From positions 40,640 to 104,639 of the forward strand of contig JAFUAH010000017.1 in the NCBI GenBank assembly GCA_017464345.1: 64,000 nucleotides of DNA, given 5' to 3'. Below the pieces are notes generated by a model. The model saw only the letters and a list, made by a program, of their open reading frames with translations, was not told where the DNA came from and did not search any database. Position numbers and translations under genes: made by a program. The DNA comes from Bacteroidaceae bacterium. Lineage in GTDB: Bacteria > Bacteroidota > Bacteroidia > Bacteroidales > Bacteroidaceae. Below are positions 7,701-16,018 of the stretch, in pieces; positions within the stretch are counted from its first letter, which is position 1; each line of letters starts with the position of its first letter.

Positions 7701-8913
7701 TAAGGACATGGAACGCCACAACGGTCACTTGCGTTTCAAACTCCCCATTGAGCACATGCGCGAGGAGGCAAAGCACCATCTTGAGACCATTCTGGTTTCC
7801 ATCAAGTCGAAGACAAAAGTAGCCACACAGAATGTCAATCGCAGTAAGGCACCACGGGCAGAAGGTGGCCAAGTCCGTAAAGTGCAACTTACGCCACGCG
7901 CACAGTTACATAAGGAGACCATCTATGGCCGACACAGCCAATACCGTGTATCAATGGAAAAGGTAGGGGCGGCATTCGACGAAGCAAAGATTTCCACTGT
8001 TGCCAACAAAGAAATTCGCGAAGCCTTAGGCCGTCGTCTGGCCGCATACGGAGGCGATGCCAAGAAAGCATTCACAGGAAAGAACTCCCTCGAAAAGAAT
8101 CCCATCTGGCTCAACGCCGAACATAGCCGGGCTGTACCCCTGAGAGTGAAATGTGTGGTATTGGAAGATATCTTCACCATCCGCAAGCCCGTCAGCAAAG
8201 ACCTTGCACTCGACAATGTCGTCGACCCTGCCATCAGAGCCATTCTGCAACGTCGGCTCGACGAATGCGGAGGCGACGCAGGAAAGGCATTCTCCAACCT
8301 CGAGGAGAATCCCATTTGGCTTAATAAAGAACGAGGCATTGCCATCAAACGCGTAGCCATAAATACCGGCCTTAGTGCACCTGAGCCCATCCACGAAAAG
8401 CGCGACCGCACTGGACAGCACATAAAGGACAACGACGGGAAAGGACAACCCACCGACTATGTACAGACAGGCAACAACCATCATGTCGCCATCTTCGAGG
8501 ATGCCGACGGCAAGTTACAGGAACACATCGTATCTTACTACGAGGCCATGACGCGTCTTACGCAAGGCCTTCCTGTAATAGACTACAACTACAATGCCGA
8601 GTTGGGATGGAAGTTCTTGTTCACCATGAAGCAGAACGAATACTTTGTATTCCCAGGCGAGAGTTTCAATCCGGTAGAAGTAGATTTAAAGAATCCTGAA
8701 AACTATTCAAGGATTAGTCCTCATCTTTTCCGCGTGCAGAAATTGGCCTCAAAAGATTACTTCTTCAGACATCATCTGGAAACTACGGTAGAAGACAGAA
8801 AAGAATTGCACACAAAGACATGGTTTAGAGTCACAAATATAGAGAAACTTCGCCATATCGTAAAAGTCCGCATCAATCACATCAGCCAAATTGTTGCTAT
8901 AGGAGAATATTAA
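4789..8913 (+). CDS. cas9: CRISPR-associated endonuclease Cas9, type II-C
   Basis: RNA-guided DNA endonuclease of 1374 residues that cuts both strands of invading DNA. RuvC-I is at the N-terminus (GLDLGVSSIGWA, Asp8). The arginine-rich bridge helix follows near residues 62-80 (RTLKRGMRRSLQRYKLRR). RuvC-II is IRIELARD with Glu684, the HNH domain has FDIEHIIPQS with His769, and RuvC-III is HHAMDALTIA with Asp938. All key catalytic residues are present. The long C-terminal WED/PAM-interacting region contains a duplicated motif (GGDA-KAF-NPIWLN) near 1082-1115 and 1155-1185. The gene is followed within 1 bp by cas1 and then cas2, with no csn2 or cas4, which defines subtype II-C. Base composition is AT-richer than the flanking housekeeping genes. 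Confidence 0.98.
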   Translation: MKRILGLDLGVSSIGWALVNEAESQEEKSSIVKLGVRVNPLTADEQRNFEKGKSITTNADRTLKRGMRRSLQRYKLRRNELIRLLKEHHFITDETLLYENGNRTTFETYRLRAKAATEQISLEELARVLLMINKKRGYKSNRKAKGNDEGQLVDGMEVAKILYDEGLTPGEYSLSLIDQGKKYLPDYYQSDLQAELKRIWDKQKTLYPEKLTDDFWQVLQGKSKTQTNKMFIARYQVFSPTLKRDEARHQLLQWRVNGLSKQLTIEEVSAVVAELNGQINGTSGYLGKISDRSKELYFRKQTVGQYLMALLDANPNASLRNTVFYRQDYLDEFEMIWQTQARFHPELTNGLKHDIGNVTIFYQRPLRSQKGLVSICELEQQQLETMVDGKKKVITIGSKVCPKSSPLFQDFRMWQRLNDLRILSDELFGNRSLDLTEKQTLAHELSIHAKLTKQQALKFLFKKAKGIDLNFKELDGDTTQAALFEAYKKIVDMSGHGEYDFSKMPTDEVLDIVENVFSALGFSTAPLRFDATLQGKDLERQPCYQLWHLLYSYEGDKSKTGDEALIRKIRNIFHFDNDDYAKIIAQVSFKPDYGSLSAKAIRKLLPYMYEGYDYYEACEMAGYRHSARSLTKEELEHKELKSQLDLLPRNSLRNPVVEKILNQMVNVVNAVVETYGPIDEIRIELARDLKKSAKEREDDTTAINKATKEHEEYRKTLQNAPFNILHPSRNDIIRYKLYLELKENGFHTLYSNTYIPQESLFTNDFDIEHIIPQSSAFDDSFSNKTLELKTVNLKKGNATAFDFIRSEYGEAELEEYKKRIDDLLRRKVISPKKHENLLKTAADIKGDFIARDLRDTQYISRKAREILEQMVRVVTPTTGKITDQLREDWGLVDVMQQLSWEKYDAAGQTVSWQNREGKTIYRIKDWTKRNDHRHHAMDALTIAFTRHSIVQYYNNMNARSDKTSDIYGIECKDMERHNGHLRFKLPIEHMREEAKHHLETILVSIKSKTKVATQNVNRSKAPRAEGGQVRKVQLTPRAQLHKETIYGRHSQYRVSMEKVGAAFDEAKISTVANKEIREALGRRLAAYGGDAKKAFTGKNSLEKNPIWLNAEHSRAVPLRVKCVVLEDIFTIRKPVSKDLALDNVVDPAIRAILQRRLDECGGDAGKAFSNLEENPIWLNKERGIAIKRVAINTGLSAPEPIHEKRDRTGQHIKDNDGKGQPTDYVQTGNNHHVAIFEDADGKLQEHIVSYYEAMTRLTQGLPVIDYNYNAELGWKFLFTMKQNEYFVFPGESFNPVEVDLKNPENYSRISPHLFRVQKLASKDYFFRHHLETTVEDRKELHTKTWFRVTNIEKLRHIVKVRINHISQIVAIGEY

Positions 8914-8914
8914 G

Positions 8915-9850
8915 ATGATAAAGAAGACACTCTACTTCGGCAACCCCATTTACCTAAGTCTGCGCAACGGGCAGTTGGTACTCCGCTTCCCCGACATCGA
9001 GAAGAACGAAAACCTTTCCGATACATTCAAGAAGGAAACAGAACGTACCATTCCCATAGAAGACATCGGGGTTGTGGTGCTCGACAACAAACGCATCACG
9101 CTCACCACAGGGGCAATGGAGGCCCTGCTGGACAATAATTGCGCACTCATCACCTGCGACGACAAGAGTATGCCCGTCGGCCTCATGCTACCCCTCTGCG
9201 GTAATACGTTGCAAAACGAGCGATTCCGTTCTCAGATAGACGCCTCTGTCCCCCTGAGAAAGCAACTATGGCAGCAGACCGTCCGGCAGAAAATCCTCAA
9301 TCAGGCCGCCGTGCTCGAATATAGCACGGGGAAAGAGGCAAAGAACATGCTGGCGTGGGCAAACGACATAAAAAGCGGGGACAGCGAAAACATGGAGGCA
9401 CGGGCGGCCGCCTTCTACTGGAAGAACGTCTTCCCCACCCTGCCTGGCTTCGTCCGTGGACGTGAAGGCGAGCCGCCCAACAATCTCCTAAACTACGGGT
9501 ATGCCATCCTGCGGGCCTGTGTGGCTCGTGGCTTGGTCGGGAGCGGACTACTGCCGACACTGGGCATCCACCACCACAACCGCTATAATGCCTACTGCCT
9601 GGCCGACGATATTATGGAGCCCTATCGCCCATTTGTCGACCAACTGGTAGTAGACATCATCCGGCAGAACTACGACTATTCCGAACTGACACGCGAACTG
9701 AAAGCACGGCTTCTCACCATTCCCTCGCTCGATGTTAAGGTAGACGGTAAGCGCAGCCCACTCATGATAGCCGTGGGACAGACCACTGCCAGCCTGGCCA
9801 AGTGTTTCAGTGGCGAGGTGCGGAAGATTTCCTACCCCGACCTCGGATGA
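8915..9850 (+). CDS. cas1: CRISPR integrase Cas1
   Basis: Type II Cas1 of 311 residues, the catalytic subunit of the Cas1-Cas2 complex that inserts new spacers. The conserved metal ligands are visible: Glu161 (NMEARAAAFYW), His in GIHHHNRYNAY near 220 and an acidic residue in ADDIMEPYRPFVD near 235. The start follows the cas9 stop by 1 bp, so translation is probably coupled. Confidence 0.97.
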   Translation: MIKKTLYFGNPIYLSLRNGQLVLRFPDIEKNENLSDTFKKETERTIPIEDIGVVVLDNKRITLTTGAMEALLDNNCALITCDDKSMPVGLMLPLCGNTLQNERFRSQIDASVPLRKQLWQQTVRQKILNQAAVLEYSTGKEAKNMLAWANDIKSGDSENMEARAAAFYWKNVFPTLPGFVRGREGEPPNNLLNYGYAILRACVARGLVGSGLLPTLGIHHHNRYNAYCLADDIMEPYRPFVDQLVVDIIRQNYDYSELTRELKARLLTIPSLDVKVDGKRSPLMIAVGQTTASLAKCFSGEVRKISYPDLG

Positions 9851-9853
9851 CCT

Positions 9854-10198
9854 ATGACAACCAGACAAGTACGTATCAGCCAATATCGCGTCATGTGGAT
9901 TCTTGTTTTCTTCGACCTCCCTACTGAAACCAAGAAAGACCGCAAGCGGTATGCTGAATTTCGGAAACGGCTGCAAGGCGACGGCTTCGTCATGTTTCAG
10001 TTTTCCATCTACATCCGCCACTGTGCCAGTGCCGAGAACATGGATGTCCACCTAAAACGCGTCAAGTCTTTTATCCCCGAGTTCGGCAAGGTGGGACTAC
10101 TGACCATCACCGACAAGCAATTTGGCAACATCCAACTTTTCCATGGGAAGAAGGAGGAGCCCCCAAAGGCTCCAGGCATACAACTCGAACTTTTTTAG
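9854..10198 (+). CDS. cas2: CRISPR adaptation protein Cas2
   Basis: Cas2 of 114 residues, the structural partner of Cas1 in spacer acquisition. It has the ferredoxin-like fold signature with an Asp at residue 21 (ILVFFDLPTET) and the RKRYAEFRKRL helix, then FSIYIRHC. It starts 3 bp after cas1 and ends the cas operon. Confidence 0.96.
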   Translation: MTTRQVRISQYRVMWILVFFDLPTETKKDRKRYAEFRKRLQGDGFVMFQFSIYIRHCASAENMDVHLKRVKSFIPEFGKVGLLTITDKQFGNIQLFHGKKEEPPKAPGIQLELF

Positions 10199-10222
10199 TA
10201 AGAGACATAAAAACATCAGGAT

Positions 10223-10276
10223 ACGAATAGTCCCAGCCTTTCGGTTGGGACTATTCGTGCAGCGACTTCTTTTTTT
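10223..10276 (+). terminator. Hairpin terminator after cas2
   Basis: ACGAATAGTCCCA (10223-10235) pairs with TGGGACTATTCGT (10246-10258), and inner pairs extend the stem to 16 bp with a 4-base loop. A T-run follows at about 10268-10276 on the plus strand, and a short T-rich stretch on the minus side, so it may stop both the cas operon and leftward transcription from the array. Confidence 0.7.
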
Positions 10277-10328
10277 ATTCCTAATCATCGGCCTAAACCT
10301 CTGATTCTCTTTGCGTTCCTCAATATGA

Positions 10329-12065
10329 GTTGTTTATGCCACTGCAAAGATACTAATTTTTCAGCAAATCACAACTGTTGCAGCGTCGATGACCTCATAC
10401 ACACTGTTGTTTATGCCACTGCAAAGATACTAATTTTTCAGCAAATCACAACCTACACGCGCACGTGTGATTACCTATAAAGTTGTTTATGCCACTGCAA
10501 AGATACTAATTTTTCAGCAAATCACAACTGCATACGCTAATACCGTAGTACCTACTGGGTTGTTTATGCCACTGCAAAGATACTAATTTTTCAGCAAATC
10601 ACAACCGAAGCCGTTGAGCGTAAGTCAATTAGGAAGTTGTTTATGCCACTGCAAAGATACTAATTTTTCAGCAAATCACAACTTGCCAGCAACTGGCTGC
10701 TCACCTCGGCCAGTTGTTTATGCCACTGCAAAGATACTAATTTTTCAGCAAATCACAACTGCCTGCCTGCTGCCTACCTCTCCCCCCTGTTGTTTATGCC
10801 ACTGCAAAGATACTAATTTTTCAGCAAATCACAACTCGCGCTGAAAAATGGAAAAAACAGCAACGGTTGTTTATGCCACTGCAAAGATACTAATTTTTCA
10901 GCAAATCACAACTGAAGGTTATTAATTTCTTCGATGTAGTCCGTTGTTTATGCCACTGCAAAGATACTAATTTTTCAGCAAATCACAACGTGCGCGTGAA
11001 ACGGTGTACACCTTCTTTGGTTGTTTATGCCACTGCAAAGATACTAATTTTTCAGCAAATCACAACTGGACGAGAGAGGAGAAAATAAATGCATTTGTTG
11101 TTTATGCCACTGCAAAGATACTAATTTTTCAGCAAATCACAACCAGTTACGATGGCGTTCTTTCACAAAATTGGTTGTTTATGCCACTGCAAAGATACTA
11201 ATTTTTCAGCAAATCACAACGAATACCTCGGCGGTAAGGATTTCTATATTGTTGTTTATGCCACTGCAAAGATACTAATTTTTCAGCAAATCACAACTTT
11301 CACTTGCGACGCCAATGTATTCACTCGGTTGTTTATGCCACTGCAAAGATACTAATTTTTCAGCAAATCACAACACAAATGCGGCAGCGGGCGGCGTTGA
11401 AAAAGTTGTTTATGCCACTGCAAAGATACTAATTTTTCAGCAAATCACAACTGCCGGCAACTGGCGTAATGTTGTCGGACTGTTGTTTATGCCACTGCAA
11501 AGATACTAATTTTTCAGCAAATCACAACTGCATTGATGTAGGCCACCACATCCTTGTAGTTGTTTATGCCACTGCAAAGATACTAATTTTTCAGCAAATC
11601 ACAACACTACGGCACCGACCAAACACTCCTTCTGGTTGTTTATGCCACTGCAAAGATACTAATTTTTCAGCAAATCACAACATCCAGGGCTTTCGCCATG
11701 GCATCGAATGAGTTGTTTATGCCACTGCAAAGATACTAATTTTTCAGCAAATCACAACAACGACACAGACGCCGCCCAGCGGGCCGACGTTGTTTATGCC
11801 ACTGCAAAGATACTAATTTTTCAGCAAATCACAACACTCTCAACTGTGCGCCGTACTCCTTCAGGTTGTTTATGCCACTGCAAAGATACTAATTTTTCAG
11901 CAAATCACAACTAACGATGTGTACGGAACATACAACAACGAGTTGTTTATGCCACTGCAAAGATACTAATTTTTCAGCAAATCACAACGTTCGTTTATCG
12001 CTTTTGTTGGATGCGTCTGTTGTTTATGCCACTGCAAAGATACTAATTTTTCAGCAAATCACAAT
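10329..12065 (-). CRISPR. Type II-C CRISPR array, 23 repeats, 22 spacers
   Basis: The repeat is 47 bp (plus strand starts GTTGTTTATGCCACTGCAAA and ends CAGCAAATCACAAC). All copies look identical except that the rightmost one (12019-12065) ends in T instead of C. Spacers are 29-30 bp. The tracrRNA anti-repeat implies that crRNAs come from the minus strand, where the repeat reads GTTGTGATTTGCTG first. In that orientation each repeat holds TATCTTTG at positions 24-31 and GTTG at 1-4, a candidate internal promoter. Short ORFs across the array on the plus strand are translated repeats, not genes. I saw no spacer matching the rest of the window by eye. Confidence 0.98.
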
Positions 12066-12102
12066 TTGCTTGCGAATGAAGTGTAGATGAAAGACGAAAG
12101 GG

Positions 12103-12154
12103 TTATGCAAGCGCCGAAGTGTGACACTGGTGTCGCACTTCGGCGCTTGCATAA
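12103..12154. repeat. Strong perfect inverted repeat beside the array
   Basis: Two 19-bp arms (12103-12121 and 12136-12154) are perfect inverses, starting TTATGCAAGCGCCGAAGTG, and the 14-base interior can pair further (GACAC/GTGTC). There is no adjacent T-run on either strand, so it is not a typical terminator. It lies 38 bp beyond the cas-distal end of the CRISPR array. The rest of 12066-12274 shows no gene. Confidence 0.8.
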
Positions 12155-12274
12155 TGGACACAAACCTGCAACCTGGAACCGTCTGGAGCAAAAAAGGCCG
12201 GAATTATTTTGTATTGCGCACGCAAATTCGTATCTTCGTCCCCAAGAAAACGCACACACACAGACACAGACTGT

Positions 12275-13567
12275 ATGGAAACTTCTGACCACCGCAACGG
12301 GGAGACAACGACCGGCAAGTCGCCCAAGACGTGGGTGCCGACACTGTACTTTGCCATGGGGCTGCCCTTCGTCGTGCTGAATATGGTGACGACACTGATG
12401 TACAAGGGACTGAACGTCAGCGACACGCAGATTGCCTTCTGGACATCGCTCGTCATGCTGCCCTGGACGCTGAAGCCGCTATGGAGCCCCCTGCTGGAGA
12501 TGTACCGGACGAAGAAGTTCTTCGTCGTGGCCACGCAGCTGACCTCGGGCCTGCTCTTCGGCATGGTGGCCCTGGCCCTGCACCTGCCCCACTTCTTCGC
12601 CGTCACCGTAGCCCTGTTCTTCGTCGTGGCCATGAGCGGCGCCACGCACGACATAGCCGCCGACGGCGTCTATATGCAAGTGCTCTCCGAACAGGAGCAG
12701 GCACAATACATCGGATGGCAGGGAGCCTTTTACAACATCGCCAAGATTGTGGGGACGGGACTGCTGGTGTCGCTGGCCGGCGTGCTCATAGAGCGCATCG
12801 GCGTGGCACAGTCCTGGACCATGGTGATGATGCTGGTGGCCGTCCTGCTGGCCGGTGCTGGCCTGTACCATGCCTTTGTGCTGCCCGAGACGCCACACAC
12901 GGGGCAGGGGGCCTCGGCGACTGACTTCTGGACCGTCTTCCGCGACTTCTTCCGCAAGCGCCACATCGCCTACTACATCGCCTTCATTGTCCTCTACCGC
13001 CTGGCCGAGGGGTTCGTCATGAAGATTGTCCCCCTGTTCCTGAAGGCCAGCCGCGGCCAGCAGGGTCTGGGGCTGACGGAGAAGGAGATAGGGCTGCTGT
13101 ACGGCACCTTCGGGGCGGCGGCCTTCGTGCTGGGAAGCATTCTGGCGGGGTATTACATCGCGCACAGGGGGCTGCGCCGCTCGCTTTTCCGACTGGCGCT
13201 GGTCTTCAACCTGCCCTTCGTCGCCTACACGCTGCTGGCCCTCTACCAACCCGAAAGCCAGTGGCTCGTCGGTACGGCCATCGTGCTGGAGTACTTCGGC
13301 TACGGGTTCGGATTCGTGGGGCTGACGCTGTTCATGATGCAGCAGGTGGCTCCGGGACGGCACCAGACGGCCCACTACGCCCTGGCCTCAGGCATCATGA
13401 ACCTGGGTGTCATGCTTCCCGGCATGGTCAGCGGAGCGGTCAGCGACTGGCTAGGATACAGGCTCTTCTTCGTCCTCGTCCTCCTGTGCACCATCCCTGC
13501 CCTGCTCGTCACCTGGTTTGTCCCCTTCACCTACCAGGACAACGGGCCCACACACCCTAATCCCTAA
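12275..13567 (+). CDS. MFS transporter (AmpG/PAT-like)
   Basis: A 430-residue inner-membrane protein with about twelve hydrophobic segments. It opens METSDHRN then [20 protein letters not shown]. The [16 protein letters not shown] and [19 protein letters not shown] segments resemble the AmpG/PAT branch of the major facilitator superfamily. The frame extends upstream to 12209, but the conserved start is the ATG at 12275. It sits 31 bp before a GH130 phosphorylase gene. Transporter-GH130 pairs in Bacteroides import mannosides for phosphorolysis, so a beta-mannoside or N-glycan core sugar is the likely substrate. The substrate is inferred from context only. Confidence 0.82.
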   Translation: METSDHRNGETTTGKSPKTWVPTLYFAMGLPFVVLNMVTTLMYKGLNVSDTQIAFWTSLVMLPWTLKPLWSPLLEMYRTKKFFVVATQLTSGLLFGMVALALHLPHFFAVTVALFFVVAMSGATHDIAADGVYMQVLSEQEQAQYIGWQGAFYNIAKIVGTGLLVSLAGVLIERIGVAQSWTMVMMLVAVLLAGAGLYHAFVLPETPHTGQGASATDFWTVFRDFFRKRHIAYYIAFIVLYRLAEGFVMKIVPLFLKASRGQQGLGLTEKEIGLLYGTFGAAAFVLGSILAGYYIAHRGLRRSLFRLALVFNLPFVAYTLLALYQPESQWLVGTAIVLEYFGYGFGFVGLTLFMMQQVAPGRHQTAHYALASGIMNLGVMLPGMVSGAVSDWLGYRLFFVLVLLCTIPALLVTWFVPFTYQDNGPTHPNP

Positions 13568-13598
13568 TCAACTGAATCACCTTTTCCCTCATAACACT

Positions 13599-14570
13599 AT
13601 GACCCTAAAAATTTCTGGCACACCCCTCCCCCACATGCCTTGGGAAGAGCGCCCACAAGGCTGCCGCGACGTAATGTGGCGCTCGCTGCGGAACCCCATC
13701 ATCCCACGCGACCTGCTGCCCACATCGAACAGTATCTTCAACAGCGCTGTCGTACCCTACGGCGACGGCTACGCCGGCGTCTTCCGCTGCGACGACCGCA
13801 ACAGGCGCATGGCACTGCACGTCGGCTTCAGCGAGGACGGCACGGCCTGGGACATTGACGAGCAGCCCCTAGACATCGTCGGGGACTACGGCTACGACCC
13901 CCGCGTCTGCTTGCTGGAAGACCGCTACTACGTGACCTGGTGCAACGGATACCACGGCCCCACCATCGGCGTGGCCTGGACGAAAGACTTCCGGCAGTTC
14001 CATACGCTGGAGAACGCCTTCCTGCCCTACAACCGCAACGGCGTACTCTTCCCCCGCCGGATAAACGGTCGCTACGCCATGCTGAGCCGCCCCAGCGACA
14101 CGGGTCACACGCCCTTCGGCGACATCTTCTACAGCGAATCGCCTGACATGGAGTTCTGGGGCAGGCACCGCCACGTCATGGCCCCCGCACCCTTCGAACT
14201 GAGCGCCTGGCAGTGCATGAAGATTGGCGCAGGCCCCGTCCCCATCGAGACAAGCGAGGGATGGCTGCTACTGTACCACGGCGTACTACGTTCCTGCAAC
14301 GGATACGTCTATTCCTTCGGCTCCGCACTGCTCGACCTGGACGAACCCTGGCACGTGCTGGCACGCAGCGGCCCCTACCTGCTCTCGCCGCAGATGCCCT
14401 ACGAACTGACGGGCGACGTGCCCAACGTCTGCTTCCCCTGCGCCGCCCTCCACGACCCGGAGACGGGCCGCCTGGCCGTTTACTATGGCTGCGCCGATAC
14501 GGTGACGGGTCTCGCCTTCGGCTACATCCCGGAAATCATCGATTTCACGAAGCGCACCAGCATTCTCTAA
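13599..14570 (+). CDS. GH130 family beta-mannoside phosphorylase
   Basis: A 323-residue cytoplasmic five-bladed beta-propeller enzyme of family GH130. The family cleaves beta-1,2- or beta-1,4-mannosides with phosphate, giving mannose-1-phosphate. The signature Asp lies in [13 protein letters not shown], and [30 protein letters not shown] and [14 protein letters not shown] match blades of the fold. Length and motif style suggest the subfamily acting on mannosyl-N-acetylglucosamine, but mannosylglucose cannot be excluded. The start at 13599 ([12 protein letters not shown]) is the conserved one. It is probably co-transcribed with the MFS gene. Confidence 0.85.
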   Translation: MTLKISGTPLPHMPWEERPQGCRDVMWRSLRNPIIPRDLLPTSNSIFNSAVVPYGDGYAGVFRCDDRNRRMALHVGFSEDGTAWDIDEQPLDIVGDYGYDPRVCLLEDRYYVTWCNGYHGPTIGVAWTKDFRQFHTLENAFLPYNRNGVLFPRRINGRYAMLSRPSDTGHTPFGDIFYSESPDMEFWGRHRHVMAPAPFELSAWQCMKIGAGPVPIETSEGWLLLYHGVLRSCNGYVYSFGSALLDLDEPWHVLARSGPYLLSPQMPYELTGDVPNVCFPCAALHDPETGRLAVYYGCADTVTGLAFGYIPEIIDFTKRTSIL

Positions 14571-14624
14571 AAAAGCGGATACCCGTTTGAGATTACGGAA
14601 AAGAAAGGAAAGCATACTCCTATC

Positions 14625-14711
14625 ATTTTTTAACCACGAATTACACGAATTGTGGTCTTTCCTTAGATGAGAGGCTAAGTTACAATTCGTGTAATTCGTG
14701 GTTAAAAAAAT
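14625..14711. repeat. Inverted element with ACCACGAATTACACGAATT arms
   Basis: The left arm (14625-14653) and right arm (14682-14711) are perfect inverses over about 29 bases apart from one extra A in the A-run. The 28-bp middle shows no conserved centre. Related arms occur at 17.06 kb, 23.8 kb and, as a short stub, near 38.88 kb. Confidence 0.8.
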
Positions 14712-14741
14712 GAGGCTATGTCGTTTTATTTTGACGTAGCC
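14703..14741 (-). terminator. Terminator of the XRE regulator gene
   Basis: A 9-bp stem (14714-14722 with 14733-14741, one G-U pair) is followed on the minus strand by a run of seven Ts (14710-14704). It overlaps the edge of the inverted element. Confidence 0.7.
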
Positions 14742-14766
14742 CCTTAAAAATAAATACATGTCTGCC

Positions 14767-15258
14767 TTACTTGCCTGGGAAGGTCTCGAACGTCCCGTCG
14801 TCAAAAAAGATACGAACCTCGGTGACTTTCCGCTTCGGTTTGTCAATATATTTTACCACCTCACGAACTACAGGGAAGCCCCCAACGTCGCCCACGACTG
14901 TCGAATGTCCGCCCTCGCTCGTCACATCGGTTTCCCCCGGAACTGCCCCTCCGGCTGCATAGGCGTCACCTGCCATCTCGTTGGGGAAGAGCATAGGGGC
15001 CGAGGAGCGGTCGCGGGACTGCCCGCCTGGCTGTCCACCCACCGACGGCTGGGCAAACATCTCCCCCTCGCCGAACATCAGCCAGGGCATACTCAACTTC
15101 GGGAAACAGCGGTGCAAGGCTTCTGCATGGTTGAGTGTGGGGCTGGTTCGCCCATTGAAAATACTTGACAAAGTAGCAGGGCTAATTCCCGTCAGCGCGG
15201 AGAACTCTTTTTGATTGAGTCCTTCCTGTTTCATGATTTGGAAAATACGTTCTTTCAT
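14767..15258 (-). CDS. XRE-type helix-turn-helix regulator
   Basis: A 163-residue DNA-binding protein. Residues 1-60 form a Cro/C1-type domain (NQKEFSALTGISPATLSSIFNGRTSPT). A low-complexity Gly/Pro-rich linker follows, and the C-terminus VTEVRIFFDDGTFETF is a short domain that recurs in Bacteroidota regulators of this kind. The start is taken as MKERIFQIMK at 15258 rather than the upstream ATG at 15291. A full promoter lies at 15312-15343. It stands alone between a GH130 locus and holA, so its target is unknown. Confidence 0.85.
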   Translation of the reverse strand: MKERIFQIMKQEGLNQKEFSALTGISPATLSSIFNGRTSPTLNHAEALHRCFPKLSMPWLMFGEGEMFAQPSVGGQPGGQSRDRSSAPMLFPNEMAGDAYAAGGAVPGETDVTSEGGHSTVVGDVGGFPVVREVVKYIDKPKRKVTEVRIFFDDGTFETFPGK

Positions 15259-15311
15259 ATTTTGACAAGGAGGGGAGGTATATCTCCTCAATTTGCATTT
15301 CTAATTCAATA

Positions 15312-15343
15312 CAAAGTTAGCAAATTGAATTTAATTGGCCAAA
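15312..15343 (-). promoter_or_regulatory. Promoter of the XRE regulator
   Basis: On the minus strand TTTG (15343-15340), 20 bp, TAACTTTG (15319-15312). The spacer holds inverted CAAATT/AATTTG half-sites, which could be an operator for self-control. The operator idea is a guess. Confidence 0.65.
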
Positions 15344-15975
15344 TTTGTCAATCAATATTTAAATCCACGATTATCGAATTGCAATTCTCGTTTATGAATT
15401 TTCAAAATTAAATCAAATATGTTTAGCATTTGAGTTTGTATCTCCAAACGTTTCCACTGACTCTGATTGTCACCTACTCCCTTTCTTTCGCCAAATAAAT
15501 ACAATCTACTGGCATTATTAGACTTATTTATACAAGAAATGGCATTATGTCCCCGTAACGAATACTGTCAAAACTCCTGTAGGCTATGAGTTTTATTAAT
15601 TAAATGTAAAAAGTGTCATATAAAGCTGATTTTTAGATGGATAAACTCGAAACATTCTACTGGATGAATATTCATTTCTATTTACACATCAAACAATTGT
15701 GATTTGCATTGCAATATTTTAATGCCTAAACCATTACCGTGTATTAACACATTCGAATTCGAAAGCCGAACAAGCCGCCCGGTCGAATTTATTCAACTGA
15801 ATTTCTGTTGCGATTTATGAATCCGCCGAAAACGGAAAACAAAATCAAAAAAGACAATATCACCCCATTTTTCTTGTCCTTAACATATTTACGAACAAAG
15901 GGAAGGGAGTGACGCTCTACACGATTCTCAGCCCACAAGAATCACCGCTAACCCCTTTGTACATCGGATTTTGTA
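15344..15975. other. AT-rich gene-free stretch
   Basis: About 630 bp with clearly higher A+T than the flanking genes. No convincing ORF, RNA gene or repeat was seen on either strand. It could be a decayed insertion or a long regulatory region. Confidence 0.6.
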
Positions 15976-16007
15976 TGAAAAATTTTGCCTCGCACAAGCG
16001 AGGCAAA
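15976..16007 (-). terminator. Terminator of holA
   Basis: TTTGCCTCGC (15984-15993) and GCGAGGCAAA (15998-16007) form a 10-bp stem with an ACAA loop, followed on the minus strand by a T-run (AATTTTTC). Confidence 0.85.
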
Positions 16008-16018
16008 TAGAATAGAAA

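Noticed and set aside
10614-11914. Several 60-80 residue ORFs with repeated CHCKDTNFSANHN-like text
   Set aside because: They are translations of the CRISPR repeat, not genes.
10376-12018. Spacers targeting genes in this window
   Set aside because: By eye no spacer matches other parts of the window; a database search against phage and plasmid DNA would be needed for targets.
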